Shown: piece after piece, positions 1 to 14,046 of the stretch
How the letters are laid out: every line of letters begins with the position of its first letter
Numbering within the stretch: position 1 is the stretch's first letter
Source of the DNA: Phylloscopus collybita
Lineage: Eukaryota; Chordata; Aves; Passeriformes; Phylloscopidae
NCBI GenBank assembly: GCA_027886175.1
Contig: JAJNNQ010000078.1
Coordinates: 682,001-746,000, forward strand
DNA: 64,000 nt
Reading direction: 5' to 3'
Notes under the pieces: generated by a model
Database searches by the model: none
Seen by the model: the letters and a program-made list of their open reading frames with translations, nothing else
What the model was told of the DNA's origin: nothing
Translations under genes and position numbers: made by a program

Positions 1-39
1 GCTTTTGACAGTTTAGAAACTTGTCTTTATTTTAGTTCT

Positions 40-330
40 CTGCTCTGGCTTATCTACATAACATCCTGCAGATCAGGTCAATCTCTTATATTTCTTCTTG
101 TGGCCTCATCCTGTTGTTTCACACTTCCCAGAGAGCAAACAGTTCACAAACTCTTTTCTCATTCTTCTCTGCTGCTCTGGTTTGTGTCGCCCTTATCTCA
201 TCCCTTGGTGAGGTCACAGCAGCTGTGGGAAACAACCTGATTGCTTTATACAGTTCTCTGGGTTACACACAAGTATTTGACCATTTTCTATTTTGCTGAG
301 GCCTACAGTACAATGCATTCATCCCATTAT
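40..330. repeat. Diverged interspersed repeat (LTR-like), copy 1
   Basis: This stretch shares scattered but collinear words with 26,990-27,310 on the same strand and with the mirror copy near 38,050-38,330. Shared words include acatcctg, the tttcttct...cctgttgttcaca block and tattttgct.aggcc. The order is conserved, so I read it as an older member of the same dispersed element. I cannot name the family. It has no coding potential beyond short chance frames. Confidence 0.45.
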
Positions 331-519
331 TAGTTCTATAAGCTGTGAGGTGTCTACATCAACATCAAATACTCATCCCACTGCTGCTTCCATGAGTTAC
401 ACGGTGCAGACTTCAAATGAGCAATGAGGTTAAATTAGCAAGCAGCTCAAAGGGATTCTAAACTGCACTGTGCTTACAATCAATAACCACAGATAAAGAC
501 CAACACCCAAATGTGAAAG

Positions 520-3359
<2,840 letters not shown>

Positions 3360-3447
3360 GGGAAGGCCTGGGAGTGCCCTGAGAGTGGGAAGAGCTTCGT
3401 GTGCTGCTCCAGCTCCATCCCCCGTGGGAGGATCAGCGTTGGATGAT
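3360..3447 (+). pseudogene. Decayed tenth zinc finger after the stop codon
   Basis: Reading in frame past the TAA at 3,357-3,359 gives a recognisable finger start (WECPESGKSFVCCSS) whose second cysteine is replaced by Ser; the histidine part is lost. The array was therefore once longer and was shortened by the stop. Confidence 0.7.
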
Positions 3448-3775
3448 TGCCAGTGACCCCTGTTGGGCAGAGCCCTGGTGATCTGTGGTCCTGGTGATCC
3501 GTGTTGGGCAGACACCTGGCTGGGGGGGCTTCACATGTTCTTGGCTCCCTGTGGGCACCTGGATGAACGCAGGGGCAGGAACATCCATCGGGACACAGAC
3601 CGACACTGGGAATTCCTTGGGCAGAGTGGATTTGTTGACTGTCAACCCCAGAAAATCTTTTGCATTCAGTCCTCTTTTCTGGTGGCCTTAAGGAATACTG
3701 ATGGTCTTGAAGGTCTTTTCCAACCTCAGGGATTCCACGATTTTGATTTCCTGTTTTCCAAGTGTGTCCTAGTGT

Positions 3776-4435
3776 GATGTTACGATGTTTATATCCCCAA
3801 TTGTCTGTTTTTGCTGGATATTACACTCTGTACCTTTAATATTGGATCTGAGAGTAAAATGCAGGGGAGAAGTGCACAGTGTGTTTTCGGAAACCTTCCC
3901 CCTCCAGACTGGCCTTGAGAGTGGGAATCCAGAACACATATATGAGACAGAGAGGGGTATTTTTCCCTTTCTCTTTTTCACTCCTTTTTAGTTAGTTAGT
4001 GAATCTGGCTGAGGCGGAGAAGCTTCGGTTTTCTTTTTCCTATTTTGTTTTTCTTTTTTTTCCCTTTTTTTGTCTTCTTTTGGAACTGTTCAAACCTCCC
4101 CTGACTGAGGACCCAGGGGAGCAGCAGGGGGAGCTTGCACGTGGGACCTACCAAGATCTACCCTGCAAAGCAACTTTTCCCAGTGCTGGGGGGACTGAGA
4201 ACAGAGCAACTACCTACAGAAGGGACTTCTTTTCTAATTTGTCATCTCTCCAGAGTGGCACAAAGTTCTTGTCATCTGGTATTGTTCAACTTATTGTGCC
4301 GGACAGTCCTTTTCCAGTTTAATAAACAGGTTTCTTTCCACTTCTCTCTGAGGAGGTCACTCCTGAACCAGATGGGGGAGGAGAGGGAGGGCCCTTTAGG
4401 AGGTTTCCTCCCAAATTTGCCCTAAACCACTACAC
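3776..4435 (+). mobile_element. Probable retroviral LTR (+ orientation)
   Basis: The end of this segment has the layout of LTR R/U5: an AATAAA at about 4,320-4,325 in gtttaataaacagg, followed by a pyrimidine-rich stretch and an end in ...ccactaca. No coding region is attached, so it would be solo. The 5' limit is uncertain, and I did not find a target-site duplication. Confidence 0.4.
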
Positions 4436-4449
4436 ATCTCTTGCTCATC

Positions 4450-4918
4450 TCATGGTCTTTATGACCCCATGGCCATGGTTAAGTCATGGTCACCTCATGG
4501 TCACCTCATGGTCACCTCATGACCTAGATCACCTCACGGTCATGGTCATGAAATGCTCATGGTCATCAAATGGTTATGGTCATCTTGTGGTCAGCTCATG
4601 GCCACAGTCATGTCATGGTCATTTCCTGAGCACCATCATCTCATGTTCATGGTCATCTCCTGATCATGCTCAGTGTCCTCTCGTGCACAATCTCATGCTT
4701 ATGGCTGTGTCATGGTCATTTGATGGCCACTGTCTTCTCATGGCCATGATGACCTCATGGCCATGGTTGTGTCATGTTCATCCCATGGTCAGCTCATGAT
4801 CTCAATCACCTCATAGCTGTGTCATGGTCATATGATGGTCACAGCCCTCTCATGGTCATGATCATCTCATGGGCATGGTCACAGTCACGGTCATCGCATG
4901 GTCATGATCATCTCATGG
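4450..4918. repeat. 'catggtcat' minisatellite, block 1
   Basis: Imperfect tandem array of short words built on catggtcat / ctcatggtca, with variants such as catggccatg. It produces long chance frames rich in HGH and SWS. The array stops at 4,918, where an LTR-like sequence begins, and resumes at 6,619. Confidence 0.85.
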
Positions 4919-5728
4919 TGTCTAGGTTTGAATGACAGGTGTCTGCTCAGGAAGGAGGAGCCTCCCTTGGAACGGAGAATTCAAACCCCACTTCCTGTGA
5001 ATTATTATAATTTTGAAAATTCAGGGGCTCTCAGGCACAGGTATGGGAACAGGAATCACAGTTCTTTCCTGGTGTGTATAACCAGGCAAACAAACAACAC
5101 CAACCACAGCATTGATAACAAACAGAACCAGGAGCCCAGGAACAGCTTCCCTGAGCGCGGCACTTTCCCCTGGGGTGCAGTTCCGGGCACAGCCGGCAGG
5201 GGCGCTGGTGGCTCCCGGCGGGCAGGGCAGGTGCGATGATCCCCCCGCGGCTGCAGGGGGCGCTGTGGCGCGGGCTCGGGGAGCGCGCGGTGATGGCGGC
5301 TTTGTCCAGGATGGGAAGGGATGGAGGAGAGGCTTTGCTTCACAGAGCCCTGGGGCTGCCCATCCCAGTGCCCCAGCAGGACTCTTGGCAGCAGCAAGCT
5401 GGGCCAGCAAGATGTCCCAGCAGGCAGGGGGTGTGGGGCTACAGTGCAGCGAAAGCTTGGAGCAGTGCTGAAGAAGCAGCAGGGGTGGGACAGCAGCAGC
5501 CCGGCTCCCAGCAGAGCAGAGAGGGTTGAGCTCAAGATCCCAAGCACTCGAGCAGAAGGGGATAGGTCCCTCTTTTAGTGAGGTGGGTGTAAATAAGTCC
5601 CAGATCAGTGGCTGCTCTTGCAGGCAAAGGCTCACCCCACAGCAGAAGAAAGCAGGACTGAGCTGGGCTCCAGTGGCAGCAGTGAATTCCCTTCCCCAAG
5701 CACCAGCTCCGATTGTCCTCCCCCAAAG

Positions 5729-5767
<39 letters not shown>

Positions 5768-5865
5768 AGCAGCTGCCCCAGCTCCGTCGTTCACCTGCCC
5801 AATTCTCACGGTATATCTGCCTCTCGGAGACGAACTTCCAAATAATGTTGCATTGGGCCTTTAAC
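4919..5865 (-). mobile_element. ERVL-like LTR, solo
   Basis: The first ~250 bases (TGTCTAGGTTTG onward) match the LTR at 42,666 in order and spacing. Shared features are the aaattataattttg block, the gggctttcaggcaaagat-like block, the ggaataggaat.acagttcttt block, and a run of caaacaaac words. The strand is inferred from that LTR, which lies at the 3' end of a minus-strand provirus. The right limit (TTTAACA near 5,865) is approximate. A GA microsatellite sits inside. Confidence 0.6.
5731..5765. repeat. (GA)n microsatellite
   Basis: Seventeen uninterrupted GA dinucleotides followed by gccagc. It lies inside the LTR-like segment. Confidence 0.95.
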
Positions 5866-6618
5866 ATTACCCTAAGGTTTCCAAGGTGGGTTTGCTTTGG
5901 GGCTTCTCCCTCTCCAGGATAGAATCACCTGGCCTATGCAAAGGGGTTTGATTTTAATATAAGGGGTTTCCTTGCCACCCCTGGAAAAATTCCAAGGAGG
6001 CCGTGGAAGGGATTGGCCAGAAGAGAAATGGCCCACCCCTCCCCAAAGGTGATTTGACCCTTAGGCTGCCCTTCTACCCCTGTCAGTCACACCCCTCCCT
6101 CTCAGTTTGTTCAGTTCATTGCCCTTTCCCCTTCTCCCTCTCCTGGGTAAAACACGGGGAGAGCCACATGGTCTTTGTTCTGCCCTGGGAGTCACACTGT
6201 TCAGAAGTCCTGCAGGGACTGGAATAAACCTCTGGATGAAACTTCCATGCAGATCTGGTCTCCTATCTTCACTGATCATCCTGCCTTTCTGAGAGGGTCA
6301 CACAGGATTTATCCTGCCACAGCTCATTGCCACACCCCGGGTCCGAGGCTGCCTGGAGCCTTGGGACAAGCCCGGACTTGCCTGAGTGGTCTGTGGTTGT
6401 AGCTGGCAGTGCAAAGAGAATATCCCTGTGGGATGAACCATGGAGTTGTTCTCCCAGCACGGCTACCACGGGATATCCCTGTCCCAAGCTGTGATTACTC
6501 ACAGCTTTAAGATAAGAGAAGTGCAACCAGATGCCCTCCTCCCACGAGCTTGGCAACTTATGGGGAAAAGTTCTGTAAATAAAAAGGAACAAAAGGAAAG
6601 AAACCTAACCGGCAATAC
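5866..6618 (+). mobile_element. Second LTR-like segment inside the minisatellite
   Basis: Non-coding block between the solo ERVL-like LTR and the resumed minisatellite. It has an AATAAA at about 6,222-6,227 (ggaataaacctctgg) followed by R/U5-like sequence, and a second aataaaaagg near 6,577. It could be one LTR or two nested fragments; boundaries are set mainly by where the minisatellite stops and restarts. Confidence 0.35.
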
Positions 6619-6837
6619 ACGGGCATGGTCACAGTCACAGTTACCACATGGTCATGGTCATCTCGTGATCATCTTGTGGTCAATTCATGGCCACAATCAT
6701 TTCATGGTCATCTCACGGTCATGGTTGTCTCATGGCCAACTCATTGCCACAATCATATCATGGTCATGTCAGGATCATAGCTGAGTCCACATCATGGCCA
6801 TCTCATGGTCATTATCATGGTCATCTCATGGTCATGT
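6619..6837. repeat. 'catggtcat' minisatellite, block 2
   Basis: Same monomer family as 4,450-4,918, continuing after the inserted segment. It ends at 6,837, where another LTR-like sequence starts. Confidence 0.85.
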
Positions 6838-7230
6838 GTAGCAATGGGGAACAATGACACACGGACCTCCTTGCTTGCGTCGAAGAAAATCATTTATTGT
6901 AACCAACCAAGCCTTTTTAAACTCGAAACTTAACCCAAACTTCACCACACTTAACTGAAACAAGCACACATTGGCTGCCTGTCACTGCAGTGTCGCTGTT
7001 GATGCGTCCCTTTAGTCAGTCAGCTCTCCCATCATGTGGTGTCCACACATCTCCCCAAACAATCACTGCCTCACCTACGAGGTGACCACCAACACACTCT
7101 CTGTCAATCTGACCTGCAGCTGAACCCTTCCCAGAATGCTTTTTGGTGAATAAAACTGAACAGAAGTGAACAGGATTTAACAAAGGTGGAAAAGGCCCTT
7201 ATTCTGCAAGGCTTTCCTTATTTCCCATAG
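6838..7230 (-). mobile_element. Solo LTR, class II ERV type, interrupting the minisatellite
   Basis: Starts TGTAGCAATGGGG and holds TTTATT (AATAAA on the minus strand) at about 6,893 in the layout of a passerine class II ERV R region. It is non-coding, and minisatellite lies on both sides. The right end near 7,230 is uncertain. Confidence 0.5.
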
Positions 7231-7239
7231 TTAGGGTCA

Positions 7240-7680
7240 TCACCATCATCTTCTGGTCATGCTCATCTCATGGTCTTGATCACCACACATAGCCATGGTG
7301 TGTTGCAGTCATCTCATGGTCACCTCTTGGTTGAGATCATGTCATGGTCACAGTCATGGCCATCTCAATGCCTTCATCATTTCATGGCCGTGGTGGTGTC
7401 ATGGTAACAATCATCCCATGCTCATCTCATGGTCATGGCCATCTCATGGTCACAGTCATTTCCTGATCACCATCATCTTATGATCATGGTCATCTCACAG
7501 TAACTTTCATCGCCGGATTGTCACTTCATGGTCATCTCAAGGCCACGATCACATCAGGGTCACCTCAAGGCCATGGTTGTGCCATGGTCACAGTCGTGGT
7601 CATCTCAGGGTTGTGTCACTCATGGTCACTCTCATCTCACAGCCATGTCTCAGGTCATGATCATGGTCATAGCCAGGGAA
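7240..7680. repeat. 'catggtcat' minisatellite, block 3
   Basis: Third block of the same array, more diverged than the first, ending about 7,680. Confidence 0.8.
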
Positions 7681-8165
7681 CCTCTCCGAGATCCCAAGCC
7701 CTGATTTTGGGACACTGAAGGACCATTGGGACAATGAGGCCTGGCCTGACCCCTCCCCACATCCCAATGCTCTTCCAGGAGCCCAACATGACCAAACCTC
7801 TCCTGGGGACACCTCAGACATGGGACACGGAGCTGGAAATGAATCCCAAGGGATGGAGCTGGATGTGGCTGACAAGTCCCCAACCTCCTCCTGCTGTCCC
7901 CAACTGGCTCCGGATGTCCCCAGCCTGCTCCTGGTGTCTCCATTCCAGTCCTGGTGTCCCCATTTCCATTCATGTGTCCACATCCCTTTCCCCAATTGAG
8001 GCAATGCCGGTGTCCTTCAGCCCAGCCAGCTCCCGGCACCAGCACCAGGAGTGGGCTGCCCCCAGAAAGCCAGGCAATCCGGGCTGCAGCTGCAGGGCAC
8101 AGCTGCTCTATAGCACAGGTGGCACGCGTCCAGGGCAGGGACAAGGAACAGGGAGAGGCCTTCTG
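7681..8165. other. Intergenic sequence
   Basis: No supported gene. The open frames show no family resemblance. The region lies just beyond the predicted 3' end of the MHC class II beta transcript. Confidence 0.5.
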
Positions 8166-8182
8166 TGTGATTTCCAAAGGTG

Positions 8183-8188
8183 TTTATT
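8183..8188 (-). terminator. Poly(A) signal of the MHC class II beta gene
   Basis: AATAAA on the minus strand (tttatt on +), about 500 bases beyond the class II beta stop codon. It is the most likely cleavage signal for that transcript. Confidence 0.55.
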
Positions 8189-8687
8189 GCCCAGAGGGTC
8201 AGGGACACAAAAAGGCACAGAACCTGGGCTTGCAGGGGCTTCTAAGTGGGGGAGGTCTTGGGAGAGGATACAATTTCCAACCAATAAGGGTGACATGAGG
8301 GAGGAACATAAGGCGGGGAGTACAATGCACAGAGCAATGAAAGAACACAAGGGGAGGGAACAGTTTAAACCAACCACTGGGGCCTCGAAGGTTGGGGGAT
8401 TGACAGGGAAGGGTCTGGAAGAAGGGGCAGGGTTAGGGAAGGATTGACAATTCTGTAGGAGGAGGGAAGGGCAGGTCTAGGGAAGACAGACAACCAGGGC
8501 AAAACCAACAACACAGGGGGAAAGGAACAATCCATTAGGGATAAAATATACTGTAACAATACAAAATATGGGTGGTGTATAAAACTGACCATTAAAACTG
8601 AGCTGCAATTGGAAACAATAAAAACACACCACAACAGGGACAGAGCGAGGGGTCCCGGCCGGGCCTGAGGCTGCGGCTGCTGCTGGC

Positions 8688-11099
8688 TCAGGAGCTCTGT
8701 GGGCAGAGAAAAGGGGGTGACCCCGGGCTGGGGGGCCCCAGGGGGAGCACACACACTTCGGGGGAGGAGGGACACGACCCCCGGGACCCCCCCTCACCTT
8801 CCTGCACAGGTAGAAGCCGAGCCCCAGTGCCAGGAAGACGAAGCCCAACACGAAGCCCCCGATCCCCGTCAGCATCTTGCTGTGGGCAGCATCCGGCGGC
8901 ATCTCTGGGGGGTCCGCAGGGGTCAGGACCCCCCAAAACCTCGCAGAGACACCCCAGGCCCCTCCAAACACGCTCCCAGTCTCCCCCAGCCCACCCAGGA
9001 CCCCCTGAAACCTCCTCCCAGTCCCTTCCCAGCCTACCCAGGACCCCTCAAAGCCCCTCCTGTCCCTCTCAGGATCCCACAACCCCCTCCCAGTTGTCCC
9101 CCAGCGCCCCAGGACCCCCAAAGCCTCTCCCAGTCCCTTTCCAGCCCCTCCAGGACTCACCCAGACCCCTCCCAGTCTCTTCCCAGCACAAACAACCTCA
9201 TACCATCCCCACTTTCCCATCCCCTAGGTCCTCCCAGCCCCTCCAGGCTCACTCCCATCCCTCCCAGTTACACCCAGCACCCCCAAACTCCCTCCCAGCG
9301 CCCCCCAGTTACACCCGGAACCCCATCCCACCCCCCCCAGCACCCCTGGAACCCCATCCCACCCTCCCCAGCACCCTCCAAACTCCTGCTCCGCCCTTCC
9401 ACAGCCCCCAGCCCCTCTCCCAGTTCCAAACGGGCTCTCCCCAGCTCCCTCCCAGTTGCTCCCAGCACATCCCAGTGCCTCTGCCGGCCCGGCCAGCGGC
9501 TCCCCCGTACCCCAGTGCCGGCTCAGGGGCTGCTCCAGGCTGACGTGCTCCACCCGGCAGGTGTAGGTGACCCCGCGCCGGGGGGGCGTTTCCAGCAGCA
9601 CCAGCAGCTGATAAGTCCAGTCCCCGTTGGGGACCACGTCGGTGGCCACCACGTGCCCCGAGAGCTCCTGCTGGCCCTGGAACCACCTCAGCCGGATCTG
9701 GGCAGGGTAGAAATCCATCACGGAGCAGAGCAGGCGGCCGGGGCCGGGCTGGGAGCTCGAGGGCAGCAGCGAGATGGAAACGCTGGGGGGCACTGGGAGA
9801 GAGAGGGGACAGACTGGGATCAGCTGGGGGGAACTGGGAGAGAGAGGGGAGGGGCGGTGTGCGCTTGGGAAGGAGTGGGAGGAACTGGGAGCGGCTGGGA
9901 GGGAGTGGGGTGGCACTGGGATGGACTGGGACGGACTGGGAATGGACTGGGAGGAACTGGGAATGAAGCGCGCGGCGCTGGGAAGCCGAGTCCCGCGCGG
10001 GGCACTCGGCGCTGCGGATCTGCCTGGCACCTGATGAGTCATCAGCAACACGCGCTCCGATTGGCTGAGAGGCGTTAGCTCCAGGCGCGGCCGGGATGGA
10101 CACGCGGAGGGGCGCTGGGAGAGACTGGGATGGACTGGGAGGTCCCGGGGATGTCCCAAGGAGGGCTGAGGGCTCTGAGGTGATTCCCAGGGAGGTTTTG
10201 ATGGGCTCCAGGGTCACTGCCAGGGCAGGGCCCGAGGGGACGCGCTCTGCCCCACGCTCACCTCTGCGCTCCACGCTGAACGGGGTGATCCCCTCGTAGT
10301 TGTGGGGGCAGAGCCTGTCCACTTGACCCCGTTTGTACTCCAGTTTTTCCGGTTGGTTGTTCCAGTACCGGGCCTGTTTGTCCCCATAGGGGGTGTCCCC
10401 TACGTAGTGCCCCACGTCACTGTCGAAGTGGAAGAGCTGCTCCCGGTTGTAGATGTGCCTCTCCACGAACCTCACCCGCTCGGTGCCGTTAATGAAGTGA
10501 CACTCGGACTTCATCATCAGCTGGAACACCCCTGAGTGTGCAGGTCACAGGTCAGCGGCTGCCCCCCCAGCACACCCAGAGCTCCGGCCCCACCCCCCCC
10601 GGATCCCCGCTCCCCACCCCCTGTGCCCCACGGCCGCCACGGTTCCCTCCTGCCCGCGCTGCCGCTTCCTCTTTTCCACCCTTCCCGCAATTTCCCCTTT
10701 CCCATCCCCTCCCCTCCGACCTCCAGCCGCGCCCCAAATCACTTCCGGGGTCCCATTTTCCTCCTTTTCCAGTTTTCCAAGCTTTTAAGAACAAATTCCC
10801 CCATCCCCAGCCCCCTCCCTCTCAGTTTTGGGGTCCCACCCTCCCCTTTTCCCCACTTTCCCACCCTCTCCCACCCCTCCCTCGCCTTCCCCCGACTCTC
10901 AGCCCCTCCCGCTCTTCCTTCGGGGGGTCCCCTCCTCTTCCTCCGCTTCCATTCCGGGCTCCCCCCTTTTCCCCCTTCTCCCCCCCTGCCCCAGCGCCTC
11001 CCGCCCCCGCTGACCCGAGAGCTCCGCGCCCGCAGCCAGGGACGCTCCCAGCCCCAGCAGTGCCCCCAGTGCGGCCGCAGCTGCCGCCCCTCGCCCCAT
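8688..11099 (-). CDS. MHC class II beta chain, complete five-exon gene
   Basis: Beta subunit of the class II heterodimer that presents peptides to CD4 T cells. Exons on the minus strand: 11,015-11,099 (signal peptide), 10,262-10,531 (beta-1), 9,511-9,792 (beta-2), 8,798-8,904 (connecting peptide and membrane segment), 8,688-8,696 (last two residues and stop). All junctions are GT/AG and in phase, giving 250 residues. Visible landmarks: leader MGRGAAAAAALGALLGLGAS; beta-1 disulfide cysteines in KSEC and DRLC, with an NGT glycosylation site; Ig-type cysteines in GRLLCS and YTCRVEH; membrane stretch TGIGGFVLGFVFLALGLG; tail CRKSS. Exon 2 has the usual passerine length of 270 bp. Nothing is broken, so it looks functional. 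The short cytoplasmic tail is typical of songbirds, although YLCRKSS replaces the YLRKKSS I remember. An alpha chain is not in the window. Confidence 0.95.
10023..10064 (+). promoter_or_regulatory. X/Y-box module inside class II beta intron 2
   Basis: On the + strand an X1-like CCTGGCACCTGATG is followed by an X2-like AGTCATC and then a Y box (ATTGG at 10,060-10,064). The distance from X1 start to ATTGG start is 37 bases, the same as in the module upstream of exon 1 and, from memory, in HLA-DRA. Flanking bases also match the upstream module. It is oriented opposite to the surrounding gene. Confidence 0.55.
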
Positions 11100-11200
11100 G
11101 GCCAGCGCCGGGCAGGGGCCGCCAGCCCCAAAGCGGCCGCGCTGCGCTGGGAGCGCCGCCCCGGCCCAGGGCGGGCTCAGCAGCAAAGCCGCGCGCTCTG

Positions 11201-11317
11201 ATTGGCTGAGAGCGCTGCTGGGCCCCGATTGTCCCGAGGCTCTGCCCGGCAACTGATGAGGCGCCACCGACTCGCGCTCTCATTGGCTGCGGCGCGCCCC
11301 GCCCATGTTCTGATTGG
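11201..11317. promoter_or_regulatory. MHC class II promoter region with X-like and several Y (CCAAT) boxes
   Basis: Within 220 bases upstream of the class II beta start there are three ATTGGCTG motifs (11,201; 11,282; 11,313) and an X1-like CCCGGCAACTGATGAG at 11,245-11,260. In MHC genes these boxes bind RFX, CREB, NF-Y and CIITA. The X and Y pair at 11,245/11,282 reads on the + strand, while the gene is on the minus strand. No TATA box is seen, as is usual for class II. Confidence 0.6.
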
Positions 11318-11575
11318 CTGAGCGGGTCTCGGGCCGCTGCCGCCCCGGGGTTGGGTTTTTTGGGACCCCGGGGGAACCTCGGGGTGCGGGGCAGGTGGGA
11401 GCTCAGGGGGGCCCAGAAATGTGTCCGCAGCTGCGCGGGGTCTCGGCGGTGCCCGTGGCCGGGGGTGACGCTGGCACCCACCAAAGCCGCTCTGTCCCTG
11501 CCCCCGCAGCCGCACCGGGCACAGAAAATGGAACCGAGGGTTCCTGGCTGGGGACCGGGACCCGGGAGAGATCCC

Positions 11576-12265
11576 AGAATCACAGAATCACAGAATCACA
11601 GAATCACCGGGTTGGAAGAAACTCCCAAGATCATCGAGTCCAACCCAGCCCTAACACCTCAACCACAGAACCGAGTGCCACGTCCAGTCTTTTTTCAAAC
11701 TCATCCAGGGATGGTGACTCCACCACCTCCTCGGACAGACCATTCCAGTATTTTATTCTTCTTTCCTTGGAAAACTTTTCCCTAATATCCAACCTGTATT
11801 TCCCTTAGTGCTGCTTGAGGCTGGGTCCTCTCCTTCTGTCGGTGCTGCCTGGAGAAAGAGACCAACCCCACCTGCCCACAGCCACCTTTCAGGGAGTTGT
11901 GGAGGGTGATAAGATCACCCCTGAGTCTCCTTTTCTCCAGACTGAACAACCCCAGCTCCCTCAGTCGTTCCTGACAGGGTTTGTGTTCCAAGCCCCTCAG
12001 CAGCCTCGTTGCCTCCTCTGGATGCGCTCAAGCGTCTGAACTGAGGGGCCAGAGCTGGACACTGCACTCAATGTCCATCCTGAGCTGAGGGGCCAGAGCT
12101 GTACACTGCACTCAATGTCCATCCTGAGCTGAGGGGCCAGAGCTGGACACTGCACTCAAGGTGCAGCCTCACCAGTGCAGAGCACGGGGCCAGAATGATC
12201 TCCCTTTTCCTGCCGGCCACACCATTCCTGATCCAGGCCAGGAGCCTTTGGCCTTCTTTCCCACC
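11576..12265 (-). mobile_element. CR1 LINE, truncated 3' part
   Basis: Begins on + with the repeated word atcacaga, the reverse of the CR1 3' terminal repeat. It continues through typical CR1 3' text (ggttggaagaaactcc, gatcatcgagtccaaccc, ccctgagtctccttttctcc). The element therefore lies on the minus strand, truncated at its 5' end near 12,265, where tandem unit 1 begins. An internal word, gagctgaggggccagagctg, is duplicated (about 12,070-12,160). Confidence 0.85.
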
Positions 12266-14046
12266 TGGGGAGTCAGTGAGGTGGAAAAAGTCCCTGAAGA
12301 TCTCACAGCCCAAGGGCAAACTTAACACTGCCTACTGCAGCTATCAGCCAGGTCCCCAAACGCCACATGCACATGACTTTTCAACCTTTCTGAGGTTTGT
12401 GACTCAGCCTTTTCCTCAGGCAGCCTGTTCCCAAGCTTGATATCTTCTTTTTTGGAGGAATATTTCCTCGAGATCCCATCAAAAGCTCATGCGGTGCAAC
12501 CTGAGGTCATTTTCCTCTGGGCATGTTGTTTGTTCCCTGGGCTAATAGAATGACCTCCACCAAGCTACAACCTCCCCTCTGGGACCATCTGCATGGTGTC
12601 AGGAAGTTGGGCTGTGAAGCCAGCTCCTTGCAGAGGAGAGAAAAGTGCTGCCTTTTGCACTGTGCTTCCATGATCCAGTGGGACAAAAGGGGTTGTCAGT
12701 TGGGCACAAGAGTTTCAGGTTGCCTGGAAGCATTTCCGTGTGAGGAGAAGCTTTGTGCCAAATCCATCAGCCAAGGGAATCCATCCCTTTCCAAGCAGAA
12801 GGAAAAATCAGAATATTTCTTGTCGGAAATGGAAAGGTTTGGAGTGAAAGTCAGTGCTGGAATGTCCCCAGCACTGTCCGTGGAGATTTTGCTAACCTGC
12901 AAGGCGTGACAGTGAAGAGGGGACCTCTGGCCAAATCCAGCTCAGGCTACAGCTTTCTGCCATTGCACTTTTGGAGCCTTGGAGGGGAAGGCTGCGTTGG
13001 GGTGCGGTGACTTTCACCAGTTCTGCTGCTTACAGCCCTGGGCACCCAAAGGCTCTTTGGTCTCAGCACAGGCAAGAGCAGGAAGAAACCCTCAGGTGGC
13101 TTTGTGGAGCCCTGAGATGAGCAAAGACAAGGAGTGTGCAGACAAGAGACCATCAGCACTGCCCAGCAGCTTCTCTCAGCCATCAATCACAGAAAATTCA
13201 GACATTACTGCTTGGGTTTGGGGTTACTGTTTGTGTTTTGTTTGGAGATTTTAGCACCAGGATGAGCTGTGGCATTTTCAATGCTGGAGACCTGGATCTG
13301 AATGGTCCCCTCCCAGTGCTGTGTAGATCAATCGCAAAATTGTTCCTTTGACCCTCTCTTGATATTTTTTATATTAGTTTATTGTTGTATTGAATGTTAC
13401 TATTCTATACAATAACTGATAAAGCCTACAGTATATAATTTCTATATACAAGACATATATATCTATGAAATAAAAACCTAGATGCTTATATGTACAAAAT
13501 TTCAAGTCAGCTCCAACACAGTTGGTTCCAATGCCGTCCTAAAGGTGTCTGTTCTGGAGACAAGGAGAGTCCATCCATTGACTGGTCCCGGGCAAGCAGC
13601 GCTGATTTATCCTCTTGGTCCTTTTTGCCCAGTTTCTTTCTTCTGTCCCACATTCCCGCTTCTTTCATTATCCAATATTTGGCCCTTCCCAAAGGCCAGG
13701 AACAACTGCATGTTGCACGTGGCGTTTGGCCCTGCATGTGTGGCGTGTGCTCTCTTCATGTGCTTTTTCAGGAGCTGCCGAGTTCATCCATGGGCAGGGC
13801 CTTATGCAGATCTGGGTGCCTTTTTTTTGAGAATGAAATGATACAAGGAGGTAGAATAAATCCTCCCATGACCCTCCACCGGCTGAGGTGTCAGGAGAGG
13901 CTGTGGGACCTTGGCCGGAGCCTTTGCACGCATCCTCTTCTCCTTCAAGCACCGAATTTGTAGTGGGAGGTGGATCTCTGCTGCCAGGTGGGAGCAGCAC
14001 AAGCACAGCTCTGTGCTCCTGGCCGTGACTCCTGGCCTTCACTGAT

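Noticed and set aside
5021..5809. 262-codon minus frame with a SLSLSLS run
   Set aside because: Lies in an LTR; the run is the GA microsatellite translated.
4450..7680. Possible CRISPR-like array from the catggtcat words
   Set aside because: Monomers are short, direct and without unique spacers, in a vertebrate genome; it is a minisatellite.
8699..10078. 459-codon + strand frame
   Set aside because: Runs antisense through the exons and proline-rich introns of the MHC class II beta gene; low complexity, no family match.
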